A stretch of DNA of 64,000 bases from Clostridia bacterium. GTDB lineage: Bacteria; Bacillota; Clostridia; Lachnospirales; Lachnospiraceae. Shown piece after piece: positions 51,278 through 59,605 of this stretch. Made by a program: the position numbers and the translations under genes. The stretch's first letter is position 1. Every line of letters begins with the position of its first letter. The notes under the pieces were generated by a model. That model was not told the DNA's origin, did no database searches, and saw only the letters and a list, made by a program, of their open reading frames with translations. The stretch is taken from positions 186,001 to 250,000 of the forward strand of contig CAJTFD010000002.1 in the NCBI GenBank assembly GCA_910575625.1, given 5' to 3'.

Positions 51278-52552
51278 ATGGGAAAAAGACAAAAATGGAT
51301 GATCACGATCGGATGTTTTTTCAGTTATTTTCTATTCGGGGCGGTGGATAACATGAAGGGATCTGTGCTGCCGGTCCTGCTGCAGGATGTAGGGTTTGAC
51401 CATTCCCTGGGTGGGATGATCATATCCAGTGAGTACACAGGATTCTTCCTGGCCACGTTTTTGGCGGGCCTGATCGCGGACCGGTTTGGGAAAAAGGTGA
51501 CGCTCATACTGGCGGGGCTGTCCCTGTCTCTGGGTGTGTCCGGATATGCGGCCTCCTCTGGCTTTATCTCCTTTATCGGGTTTATCTTCCTGATCGGTCT
51601 TGGCCTGGGATCATTGGAACTGAGCGGGAGCGATATCCTCTCCGGGATCTGGACCGTACAAAAAGGGCGTTATCTGAATCTCTTAAATGCCTGTTATGGC
51701 ATGGGTTCCATCCTGGCGCCGATGGCCGTGGGGTATCTGTTGCAGCGGGCGATCCCCTGGCGTGTAGTCTATCGATATAGTCTGCTGATCATCTTGCCGA
51801 TCACGTTATATTTTATTATAATGAGATATCCGAGAGAAGATAAGAAAAGGGAGCGGAAAAAGAAGATCGATCGCAGAGAGCTGCTGGCAGTCATCACGCA
51901 GAAGAGAGTCCTGCTGATGTACACGGCCATCTTTGCCTATGTGGCGGCGGAGGTGGGCATGGCCACGTGGTTCGTGGGATTTTTGCAAAATGAAAAACAG
52001 ATCTCAGCGGCGGGCAGTTCGGCCTACTTTGCGATCTACTTTGCGGGCATGACCATTGGGCGGCTGCTGGGGAGTCTGTTTGTGGATAGATTGGGACATA
52101 TGAAGAGTCTGCTGCTCTTTACGGCACTGTCGGGGCTGTTTTTGGCTGTGGGGATCTTTGGGCCGTCGTCCGCGGCAATCTTCCTGGCGTTTACAGGCTT
52201 CGGGTTTTCGATCATCTTTCCCACGGCCACCACAGTAGTCTCGGGGATACCTTCAAAAAATCCGAGTATCCTGCTGGGCAGCTTTTTCGCAGTCGGCGGT
52301 GTGGGCGGCATGGTGGGCCCGTATTTGGTCGGACTTGTGAACGATCTTTTGGGAATGGAGAAGGGTATGGCGATGGAACTTGTGTTCTGCGCTCTGCTCA
52401 TGGCTTCCTTGCTTATCAATGTATGTGGAAAAAATACAGGAAGGTGTGAGACATATGGATATTTACGAGAAGATGCACAACGGGGATCTCTACGATCCGA
52501 TGCAGGAGGAGCTGGTGGAGCTACAGACCCGCTGTCTGGAGAGGCTTTATGA
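51278..52552 (+). CDS. MFS transporter
   Basis: A 424-residue membrane protein with 12 helices. The loop between helices 2 and 3 is GLIADRFGKKVTLILAG, the classic MFS motif A, repeated later as VDRLGHMKSLLLF. The start is ATG 51278, nine bases after AAGGAGG; a longer N-terminus is rejected. The last 35 or so residues after the final helix are unusual and overlap the acetyltransferase gene by 98 bases. Probably a sugar or drug transporter; divergent AraC and the downstream acetyltransferase suggest a carbohydrate. Confidence 0.88.
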   Translation: MGKRQKWMITIGCFFSYFLFGAVDNMKGSVLPVLLQDVGFDHSLGGMIISSEYTGFFLATFLAGLIADRFGKKVTLILAGLSLSLGVSGYAASSGFISFIGFIFLIGLGLGSLELSGSDILSGIWTVQKGRYLNLLNACYGMGSILAPMAVGYLLQRAIPWRVVYRYSLLIILPITLYFIIMRYPREDKKRERKKKIDRRELLAVITQKRVLLMYTAIFAYVAAEVGMATWFVGFLQNEKQISAAGSSAYFAIYFAGMTIGRLLGSLFVDRLGHMKSLLLFTALSGLFLAVGIFGPSSAAIFLAFTGFGFSIIFPTATTVVSGIPSKNPSILLGSFFAVGGVGGMVGPYLVGLVNDLLGMEKGMAMELVFCALLMASLLINVCGKNTGRCETYGYLREDAQRGSLRSDAGGAGGATDPLSGEAL

Positions 52553-53054
52553 TTACAATACATCCCGCCCTGCAGAGAAGGAGAAGAGGGAGCGGCTCCT
52601 CAAGGAGATGTTTGCCGCGGTGGGGGAAGGGTGCTATATAGAGCCGCCCTTACACGCCAGCTTTGGCGGACGGCATGTCTATTTTGGCAAGAAGATCTAT
52701 GCTAATTTTAACCTGACATTGGTTGATGACACCTATATTTATGTGGGGGATCATACCATGTTCGGACCGAATGTGACGATCGCCACAGCGGGGCATCCGA
52801 TCTTGCCAAAACTGCGGGAGAAAGGGTATCAATATAATTTCCCCGTCCGTATAGGAAGGAATTGCTGGATCGGGGCCGGGGCTGTGATCGTGCCGGGGGT
52901 CACCGTGGGGGACGACGTGGTCATCGGGGCTGGGAGCGTTGTGACGAAAGACATCCCGGACGGTGTGGTGGCGGTGGGGAACCCCTGCAGGGTGCTCCGT
53001 AAGATTGGTGAACATGACAGAGAATATTATTTTAAAGACCGTAAGATCCAGTGA
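52455..53054 (+). CDS. Maltose/galactoside-type sugar O-acetyltransferase
   Basis: A 199-residue left-handed beta-helix enzyme of the LacA/Maa family. It has the N-terminal MDIYEKMHNGDLYDP (Maa type), catalytic histidine in TAGHPI, and hexapeptide repeats NCWIGAGAVIVPGVTVGDD and VIGAGSVVTKDIPDGVVAVGNPCRV, in part. It acetylates a sugar with acetyl-CoA, often for export as a detoxified product. It starts inside the end of the MFS gene, so the two are tightly linked. Confidence 0.93.
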   Translation: MDIYEKMHNGDLYDPMQEELVELQTRCLERLYDYNTSRPAEKEKRERLLKEMFAAVGEGCYIEPPLHASFGGRHVYFGKKIYANFNLTLVDDTYIYVGDHTMFGPNVTIATAGHPILPKLREKGYQYNFPVRIGRNCWIGAGAVIVPGVTVGDDVVIGAGSVVTKDIPDGVVAVGNPCRVLRKIGEHDREYYFKDRKIQ

Positions 53055-53074
53055 TATACTCGATCTGCTGCGAC

Positions 53075-53111
53075 AGGCCGGCTGACAGATGAAAGATCTG
53101 CCAGCCGGTCT
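53075..53111 (+). terminator. Strong hairpin after the sugar acetyltransferase
   Basis: AGGCCGGCTG-a-CAGAT-gaaag-ATCTG-c-CAGCCGGTCT, almost perfectly paired, 20 bases after the stop. Its T-run is weak, so efficiency is uncertain. Confidence 0.55.
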
Positions 53112-53114
53112 GAT

Positions 53115-53143
53115 TTGTCTGTTGTGGAGAAGTGTGATACAAT
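53115..53143 (+). promoter_or_regulatory. Promoter of the SEC-C gene
   Basis: TTGTCT (53115-53120), 17-base spacer, TACAAT (53138-53143). Confidence 0.65.
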
Positions 53144-53217
53144 GGGAAGGTGATCCTGGAGGCCATTCTTTTGGAGTAGATCCCACAGGATCATACAGAA
53201 AAAGGAGGATGCAGACT

Positions 53218-54840
53218 ATGGAGAAAACAAATGACAGGCTTGCCGGGACAAGCTATGAGCCGTCCGCGGCGGGACCGGTGCCTGTCCAGGTAAAGAACAG
53301 GCCGTCAAGGCTGTCAAAAATGGCGGACATGATCCGTATGTGGGGATATGCGTCCCGTGGAGGGTACGGAGAAAAAACCGTCACAGATAAGAGCTGTGCG
53401 GACGTGCTGCAGGATCTGAGTCTGCGCGAATTGAAAGATTACTGCAGATATCTGCAGATACCATCGAAGAAAAGCTGGAATAAGAAAAAATCGGCGGAGG
53501 CCATCTATGACGCCTTTACACTGCATCCGGAGTACCTGTTGTATGTGTTGGAGGAAAAAGAATTTGAAGAACTGCTGTGGTTCTGTAAAAAGCCGGAAGG
53601 CTGGCTGAGATCAGAACCGGAAGATTTTGCTGCAGATAAATATATGGCGTTGGGCCTCATGGCGATCCTTATGGAGGAAGAGGAGGGAGCTTCCAAAGGA
53701 CCGGTCTTCTCGTATGCTCTCGCACAAGGTGCGGAAATACTCATCGGATCACTGGAAAAAAGTGATTGGAGGGCCGCTTCAGAAAAGATATCCAGGGATG
53801 GCAGGAAAATATTGGATTGTATGGATATATATGGGGTCATGGAGATGGACGCCTGCCATGAGATCTGCAGAGAAGTTTGGAAACTGGATCTGGAGCGGGA
53901 AGATTTTCTGCGGCTGCTCTACTGGTACGGCAGGTTCAACGGATATCTCCGAACGGTGGAGCGGGAAGATGGTCGGTGTTATGCGCTGCTCAGTGAGATC
54001 GACATTGAAGAGACGATGACGTTTTTTTTCCAGATTGACGAAGAGGTCGGCTATAGAAAGCTCACCAGCGATGAAATGGACGAAATGCAGGACCGCCACA
54101 AAAGCATGTTTTTGACAGAGACATGTTGGAGACCATACCTGGACTATATGAAAAGTGTTGTCGGCCTAAAAGGGGATGACCTGGGGGCGTGGATGGATGA
54201 AGAGCGGCTGACAGTCATGTGCGGCGCCACATCCACCGATATGATGGAGAGTGTCTGCGGCGTCTTCACGCCGGATGCGGTGGGATCCTGGGTGGAGTTG
54301 TGGCTTGCTGTCATGGAAGTCTGCACGGACGCGGGGCTTTTCGTCCTGAAAGGGCATTCCCGCAGAGGATATGGGCGGCTGACAGGGAAAGAACCTGCCC
54401 ACCTTCCGGTCATTGACAGAGAACAGCTCAAGGAGCGTATTGGCTGGCATACACATATATATCAGATGTCGGAAGAAATACAGTTTAAGTTATATGAGGC
54501 ATACAGGGCATCTGCAGGGAGGGAGGCGCAGGAGCGGCTTACGGATATCCTGCAGGATCTGCCGGAAGGGAATCTGGAGCTGACCTATCTGCTCGTCCTC
54601 TACCAGATGACCCGGGGGCAGTACGGACAGGCGGCGGATACGGTCAGACAGGTCCAAAAAGCGTATAGCCAGGCAGCCGCTGACGATACATTGTATGCTC
54701 TGTTGGAGATGATCCGGGAACAAGGGCAGAAAGGCGCGGGGAATACATACAGGAGGCAGTCTCCGAAGATCGGGCGCAACAATCCCTGCCCCTGCGGGAG
54801 CGGAAAAAAGTATAAAAAATGCTGCGGAAAGGAAGATTAA
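53218..54840 (+). CDS. SEC-C motif protein of unknown function
   Basis: A 540-residue cytosolic protein. The last 25 residues are a SEC-C zinc motif ([17 protein letters not shown]), as at the end of SecA. Upstream there is a region with [20 protein letters not shown] (in part), a short helix-extended-loop element like a SAP/Rho-N domain; the remainder is helical and not assigned. ATG 53218 lies nine bases after AAAAGGAGG. It has its own promoter. Proteins with a terminal SEC-C motif often bind nucleic acid or ribosomes, but the role here is unknown. Confidence 0.75.
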   Translation: MEKTNDRLAGTSYEPSAAGPVPVQVKNRPSRLSKMADMIRMWGYASRGGYGEKTVTDKSCADVLQDLSLRELKDYCRYLQIPSKKSWNKKKSAEAIYDAFTLHPEYLLYVLEEKEFEELLWFCKKPEGWLRSEPEDFAADKYMALGLMAILMEEEEGASKGPVFSYALAQGAEILIGSLEKSDWRAASEKISRDGRKILDCMDIYGVMEMDACHEICREVWKLDLEREDFLRLLYWYGRFNGYLRTVEREDGRCYALLSEIDIEETMTFFFQIDEEVGYRKLTSDEMDEMQDRHKSMFLTETCWRPYLDYMKSVVGLKGDDLGAWMDEERLTVMCGATSTDMMESVCGVFTPDAVGSWVELWLAVMEVCTDAGLFVLKGHSRRGYGRLTGKEPAHLPVIDREQLKERIGWHTHIYQMSEEIQFKLYEAYRASAGREAQERLTDILQDLPEGNLELTYLLVLYQMTRGQYGQAADTVRQVQKAYSQAAADDTLYALLEMIREQGQKGAGNTYRRQSPKIGRNNPCPCGSGKKYKKCCGKED

Positions 54841-54843
54841 ACA

Positions 54844-54872
54844 TTGACTTTCCGGTCTTTTAGAGCGATAAT
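54844..54872 (+). promoter_or_regulatory. Promoter of the polyol dehydrogenase operon
   Basis: TTGACT (54844-54849), 17-base spacer, GATAAT (54867-54872), about 75 bases before the start codon. Confidence 0.6.
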
Positions 54873-54946
54873 GTAACTACTTAAATAATATATTTAAAAA
54901 AGTCTCAGAGGCGTGTTAAAATAATAATATGAAGGAGGATCTGTTG

Positions 54947-56011
54947 ATGGAAGGTAAGATGAAAGTTGCAGTTATGCTGGGCGTGGGAAAGATGGGCTTT
55001 GAGGAGCGGGATATCCCGACGCCTGCGGACAATGAAGTCCTTGTAAAACTGGAATATGTGGGCATCTGCGGTTCTGATCTGCATTACTATGAGACGGGCG
55101 CTATCGGTAACTATATCGTGGAGCCTCCCTTTGTCCTGGGACATGAACCGGGCGGCGTTGTCGTGGAGGTGGGAAAAGATGTAAAACACTTGCAGGTGGG
55201 CGACAAGGTGGCCTTAGAGCCAGGAAAGACCTGCGGACACTGTGAATTCTGCAAATCAGGCAGATACAACCTCTGCCCGGATGTGGTCTTCTTTGCCACG
55301 CCTCCGATCGATGGAGTATTCCAGGAGTATGTGGCCCATGAAGCGGATCTGTGCTTCAAACTCCCGGACAACGTGAGCACCTTGGAAGGCGCGCTGATCG
55401 AGCCTCTGGCGGTGGGATTCCACGCGGCCATGCAGGGCGGCGCGAAGATCGGACAGACGGCGGTGGTCATGGGCGCAGGCTGTATCGGACTGGTGAGCAT
55501 GATGGCCTTAAAAGCGATGGGCGTATCCAAAGTCTATGTGGCTGATATCATGGAGAAACGTTTGGAAAAGGCCCTGGAACTGGGCGCGGACGGCGTGATC
55601 AACGGCAAAGACAAGGATACCGTGGAAGAGATCCTAAGGCTTACAGACGGAAAAGGCTGCGACCTTGCCATTGAGACGGCAGGCTCTCAGGTGACGGCCA
55701 CACAGACTATCCACATGAGCAAGAAAGGGGCGACTATCGTCTTTGTAGGCTACAGCGCAAGCGGAGAGATGACCCTGCCGATGAGCCTGGCCCTGGATCG
55801 GGAGCTGACATTCAAGACCGTGTTCCGCTACCGCCATGTCTATCCTCTGGCGATCGAAGCTGTGGCGGCGGGCAAAGTGAACTTAAAGGGCATCGTCACA
55901 GATATCTTTGACCTGGATGATGTGCAGGAAGGGATGGACAACAGCATCCACAACAAAGCGGATATCGTAAAAGGTGTGATCCGTATCTGTAAAGACGCAT
56001 CTTCCATATGA
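54947..56011 (+). CDS. Zinc-dependent polyol dehydrogenase (sorbitol/L-iditol/xylitol type)
   Basis: A 354-residue medium-chain dehydrogenase. Catalytic zinc ligands are in GICGSD and GHEPGG, and EPLAVG is the family glutamate; the structural zinc site is CGHCEFCKSGRYNLC. The Rossmann motif is VMGAGCIGLVS, and the NAD-selecting acid is in VYVADIMEKRLEKA. It oxidises a polyol or alditol to a ketose. ATG 54947 follows AAGGAGG. A metallo-hydrolase gene starts inside its stop codon, so they are co-translated. Substrate cannot be fixed from sequence. Confidence 0.92.
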   Translation: MEGKMKVAVMLGVGKMGFEERDIPTPADNEVLVKLEYVGICGSDLHYYETGAIGNYIVEPPFVLGHEPGGVVVEVGKDVKHLQVGDKVALEPGKTCGHCEFCKSGRYNLCPDVVFFATPPIDGVFQEYVAHEADLCFKLPDNVSTLEGALIEPLAVGFHAAMQGGAKIGQTAVVMGAGCIGLVSMMALKAMGVSKVYVADIMEKRLEKALELGADGVINGKDKDTVEEILRLTDGKGCDLAIETAGSQVTATQTIHMSKKGATIVFVGYSASGEMTLPMSLALDRELTFKTVFRYRHVYPLAIEAVAAGKVNLKGIVTDIFDLDDVQEGMDNSIHNKADIVKGVIRICKDASSI

Positions 56012-56652
56012 CAGAGATAAAAAGAATCACATGTGGGACAGTGAACTGCTATCTATTAGAAAGCAAAAACAAAGCCGTCCTTGTGGACACAGGGGGAGCC
56101 GGATACGAAGAAAAGGTATGGGCCGCATGTGCCGGCAAAGACATCAGGCTCCTCATACTGACCCACGGTCATATCGACCACATCCAAAACGCGGCCTACC
56201 TGGCGCAGCGGGCATCCATCCCGATCGCGATCCATCAAAAAGACTTAGAGCTGATCCAAGACCAATTTTCCCAGCCACTGGCAAGCACCGGGATATTTGG
56301 GAGAGCCTTAAAGATCGCATCAGAGAGAAAGATGCAAAAAGAGCATATCCAGACTTTTACACCGGAGATATTTTTGAGCGAAGGGGATACGTTAGAGCCT
56401 TTTGGCATACAGGCTTCCGTGCTGGAACTGCCAGGGCACACCGAAGGTTCCATCGGCCTCGATGTAGACGGACAGGCTGTGATCGTGGGCGATGCGCTGA
56501 TGCACATGCTGCGCCCGGGAATGGCCAGCATTTACACTGATAGAAGAAAACTGCGGGAGAGCGCAGAGAAGATCACCGCCCTTGGTGAAAGGATGGTCTA
56601 TTTCGGACACGGGACCCCGACGACAAACCGGGATTGGGCGTGCAAAAGGTGA
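56008..56652 (+). CDS. MBL-fold metallo-hydrolase
   Basis: A 214-residue metallo-beta-lactamase-fold hydrolase with the metal-binding motif THGHIDH, distal ELPGHTEGSIGL and a C-terminal FGHGTPTT. It belongs to the glyoxalase II-like hydrolases. It overlaps the polyol dehydrogenase by four bases and may act in the same carbohydrate route, perhaps hydrolysing a thioester or lactone; this is inference. Confidence 0.9.
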   Translation: MTEIKRITCGTVNCYLLESKNKAVLVDTGGAGYEEKVWAACAGKDIRLLILTHGHIDHIQNAAYLAQRASIPIAIHQKDLELIQDQFSQPLASTGIFGRALKIASERKMQKEHIQTFTPEIFLSEGDTLEPFGIQASVLELPGHTEGSIGLDVDGQAVIVGDALMHMLRPGMASIYTDRRKLRESAEKITALGERMVYFGHGTPTTNRDWACKR

Positions 56653-56693
56653 AGCCAGTAAAACACCGCACGAGGTTTTGAAAAAAGGAGAGA

Positions 56694-56998
56694 ATGATGA
56701 AGGAAGAATGCCTGATCTGTAAAGCGCCTCTTGAATATCTGGAAAAAGACGAGCCCAGGAGCCATTTCGCTTATCCCATCTGATGACCGCTAAGTCCTTA
56801 GAGCAGATCGGAAAGGTAGGCGGGCCACGGTGCTGCAAAAGAGATTCGTTTTTGTCGATCCTTGCAGCGGTGGACTTTGTCGCGGAATATTTCGGCATTG
56901 CCATGGAAAAGTCAGATGTGGTATGTTGCCATGCGTCCAAAAATCAGCAGTGTATCGGGAAAAGATGTCCTTTTTGCCGCGCCGCGCGCATTGCCTGA
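56694..56998 (+). pseudogene. Decayed DUF5714 gene (internal deletion and frame change)
   Basis: The first fragment, from ATG 56694/56697, reads MKEECLICKAPLEYLEKDEP then unrelated residues and TGA at 56781. A second fragment in another frame, from about 56762 to 56998, reads LMTAKSLEQIGKVGGPRCCKRD (in part) to NQQCIGKRCPF, matching the C-terminus of DUF5714 proteins as remembered. Full-length family members are about 200 or more residues, so the middle is missing. A good ribosome-binding site (AAAAAAGGAG) remains. Confidence 0.75.
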
Positions 56999-57051
56999 AA
57001 TATTTATGGGCAGATTATAAGAGAGCGTAAAAAGTGAGCGGAGGTGACTGG

Positions 57052-57903
57052 ATGCAGAAGGTACTGGCCTTTCATGAGGTGGCACAAGTTCTGGATGAGA
57101 TTGAGTTGGAAGATGCCAAAAAGCGTCTGCTGCACGAACATCTGTCCAGCAATCAGACGGCTTCCTTTGAATCATATCCAGAATCTCTTTTATGCAGTTT
57201 TGACTGGTATGATGTCAACAGTCCCTCGGTGGATACACACAGGATCTTGATCTATCTTGACAGGGACGATTTTTTTATCTTTTGTAAAGAACAGGATATA
57301 AAAGATAAGATGCAGAAACCCATGGAACATGAAAACGAAAGCAATGAGCAGATGCTCCATCACTTTCTCTTTATCCTGCTGGCGCGGGACATGGATCGCA
57401 TCGACGACCATGAGGATCTCATCATCGAGGCAGAAAATGCAGCCCTGTCCGGCTACCATCACGGTTATATGAGCAAGATCTTGGAATATAGAAAAGAGAT
57501 CTTGCGGCTGAAGAGATATTATACACAGCTCCAGATGATCTGCGACGGGCTGATCGACAATGAAAATGGGCTGATCAGTGAGGATGGGCTTGTGCATTTT
57601 AATATCCTGCATAACAGGGTGGACCGCTGCCATGCCGCCGTGCTGAACCTCCAAGATCATGTGACGCAGATGCGGGAGGCGTACCAGGCTCAGATCGATA
57701 TCGAACAAAATGAACTGATGAAGATCTTCACATTGATCACGGCGCTGTTTTTGCCGTTGACTCTGATGGTGGGGTGGTATGGGATGAATTTTACCCATAT
57801 GCCGGAGCTTGGATCTTCGTGGGGCTATCCGGTGTTCATCATTGTGAGTGGGACGGTGAGTGTGGCCCTGCTGCTCTATTTTAAAAAGAAGAGATGGTTT
57901 TAA
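57052..57903 (+). CDS. corA: CorA-family divalent cation transporter
   Basis: A 283-residue protein with two C-terminal membrane helices and the signature YGMN followed by FTHMPELG, as in CorA/ZntB Mg2+ or Zn2+ channels. The long N-terminal cytosolic domain has helical segments (RKEILRLKRYYTQLQMICDG, in part). ATG 57052 follows GGAGGTGA. The transported ion is most likely Mg2+; Zn2+ or Co2+ is possible. A terminator follows. Confidence 0.9.
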   Translation: MQKVLAFHEVAQVLDEIELEDAKKRLLHEHLSSNQTASFESYPESLLCSFDWYDVNSPSVDTHRILIYLDRDDFFIFCKEQDIKDKMQKPMEHENESNEQMLHHFLFILLARDMDRIDDHEDLIIEAENAALSGYHHGYMSKILEYRKEILRLKRYYTQLQMICDGLIDNENGLISEDGLVHFNILHNRVDRCHAAVLNLQDHVTQMREAYQAQIDIEQNELMKIFTLITALFLPLTLMVGWYGMNFTHMPELGSSWGYPVFIIVSGTVSVALLLYFKKKRWF

Positions 57904-57965
57904 TGGGGAAGATGGGTCATGCGAGACTGGATGATCATTAAGATCGATCTTCAGTAAAACAAACA

Positions 57966-58003
57966 GGCTCCCTCCATCGGGCATATATCCGATCGAGGGA
58001 GCC
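57966..58003. terminator. Bidirectional terminator between corA and the PurF-like gene
   Basis: GGCTCCCTC..ATCGG-gcatatat-CCGAT..GAGGGAGCC, a long nearly perfect hairpin; T-rich on the minus-strand exit (TGTTTGTTTTACT), moderately so on the plus (GTTTTATTCTTTT). Confidence 0.85.
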
Positions 58004-58015
58004 GTATCACATGTT

Positions 58016-59428
58016 TTATTCTTTTCCGTTAAAACAATACGTACATATCTTACAGGGATCCAATCCGATGGAGGCCAAAAGGTCATCCAGACGGTGGTAG
58101 CGCAGGGTGGTAAAGTTCTGTTTTTGGCAGATCTCATCCAGCATCTTGGCATAGCGGCAGGAGCCGGGATCCGCGTACTCATCCAATACTTCCTGGGAAA
58201 CCTCATCCCCTTCCTGTTCCTTGATCACCCGGCGTGTGATCAGTTCCATCTCCGACTTGGAGCGGGAAAAGTTCAGAAACTTACAGCCATAGATCAAAGG
58301 CGGGCAGGCCGGGCGCACATGCACTTCCTTGGCCCCGCTGCTGTACAGGAACTTGGTCGTATCCCGAAGCTGTGTCCCCCGCACGATGGAGTCGTCGATC
58401 AGCAGCAGCCTTTTATCATGGATCAGGGACTGCACAGGGATCAGTTTCATGCGTGCGATCAGTTCCCTCTGTCCCTGGTTGGTGGGCATGAACGAACGGG
58501 GCCAGGTCGGCGTGTATTTGATGAAAGGCCGCGCGTAGGGGATGCCCGACTCATTGGAATAGCCGATGGCGTGGGCGATACCCGAATCCGGCACACCGGC
58601 CACGATATCCGGCTCGATCGCGCCCGCATCCCGTTTGGCCAGCATGCTGCCGCAGGTGTAGCGCATCTGTTCCACGTTGACGCCCTCGTAGGACGAGGTG
58701 GGATAGCCGTAATAGACCCACAAAAAAGAGCAGATCCGCATGTCCTTCCCCGCAGGGACCAGTGTCTCCACGCCGTCGGGATGTATCCGTACGATCTCAC
58801 CGGGACCCAGCTCCCTGTAGTCCGTATACCCCAGGTTGATGTAGGCAAAACTTTCAAAAGAGACACAGTAAGCATCCTCTTTATGTCCGATCACACAGGG
58901 CGTCCGTCCATAGCGGTCCCTGGCCGCATAGATCCCGTCCTCCGTCATCAAGAGCAGCGTCATGGAGCCGTCCACGACCTCCTGTACATACCGGATGCCC
59001 TCCGCCAGACTGTCGCGTTTGCAGATCAGGGCCGCGACCAGTTCCGTGGCGTTTACCTGTCCGTTGGTCATCTCCTGGAAATGGGCAGGCCCGTCCTTAT
59101 AGATCTCTTTTAAAAGCGCATCGAAATTATTGATCTTACCCACTGTCGTGATGGCAAAACTGCCCAGATGGGACTGGATCAGGAGGGGTTGCGGCTCAAA
59201 ATCCGATATGCAGCCGATGCCCAGATATCCCTTCATCTCCCCCACATCCCGGTCAAATTTGGTCCGGAAGGGGGAATTTTCGATATTGTGGATCGCACGG
59301 TTGAAACCGTCCTCACCGTACGTCGCCATACCGCCCCGCCTCGTCCCCAGATGGGAATGATAGTCAACACCGTAAAAAAGTTCAAGTACGCAGTCTCGTT
59401 TTGCTGCTACACCAAAAAATCCACCCAT
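58016..59428 (-). CDS. Amidophosphoribosyltransferase (PurF)-like protein lacking the N-terminal nucleophile
   Basis: A 470-residue protein with PurF architecture. The phosphoribosyltransferase domain is intact, with the PRPP motif LLLIDDSIVRGTQLRD. The glutaminase domain is degenerate: the first residues read MGGFFGV where PurF has Met-Cys-Gly, and the usual HxRYST and NGNLxN glutamine-binding segments are replaced by GIGCISD and VGKINN. The cysteines expected to hold a 4Fe-4S cluster appear retained (CKICTYC near the C-terminus and CKFLNFS). The ATG 59428 follows AAAGGGAGC. It could use ammonia, be regulatory, or have another acceptor. It is monocistronic with its own promoter. Confidence 0.85.
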   Translation of the reverse strand: MGGFFGVAAKRDCVLELFYGVDYHSHLGTRRGGMATYGEDGFNRAIHNIENSPFRTKFDRDVGEMKGYLGIGCISDFEPQPLLIQSHLGSFAITTVGKINNFDALLKEIYKDGPAHFQEMTNGQVNATELVAALICKRDSLAEGIRYVQEVVDGSMTLLLMTEDGIYAARDRYGRTPCVIGHKEDAYCVSFESFAYINLGYTDYRELGPGEIVRIHPDGVETLVPAGKDMRICSFLWVYYGYPTSSYEGVNVEQMRYTCGSMLAKRDAGAIEPDIVAGVPDSGIAHAIGYSNESGIPYARPFIKYTPTWPRSFMPTNQGQRELIARMKLIPVQSLIHDKRLLLIDDSIVRGTQLRDTTKFLYSSGAKEVHVRPACPPLIYGCKFLNFSRSKSEMELITRRVIKEQEGDEVSQEVLDEYADPGSCRYAKMLDEICQKQNFTTLRYHRLDDLLASIGLDPCKICTYCFNGKE

Positions 59429-59496
59429 AGATGCTCCCTTTCTAAATCGTATGATCCGTTATTGCTGTATGTAAAAGTCTATATCATATCATAATC

Positions 59497-59525
59497 ATTA
59501 TACGATCCGCCGCCAAAAACAGCAA
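59497..59525 (-). promoter_or_regulatory. Promoter of the PurF-like gene
   Basis: In minus-strand sense TTGCTG (59525-59520), 17-base spacer, TATAAT (59502-59497), with a leader of about 65 bases. No purine riboswitch was recognised in it. Confidence 0.7.
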
Positions 59526-59605
59526 CCTTTATTTTAGATGGCCGCGGTGATCAGCCAGATCGGATCGTCCGCCGATCGCGGTATATGGCAGGCATCAAGC
59601 AGTTT

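Noticed and set aside
57190-58206. A 338-codon minus-strand open frame across corA
   Set aside because: Antisense shadow of corA that also runs into the PurF-like gene end in another frame; no recognisable domain.
58094-59113. A 339-codon plus-strand open frame opposite the PurF-like gene
   Set aside because: Shadow of a clear PurF-like coding region; composition is that of a complement frame.
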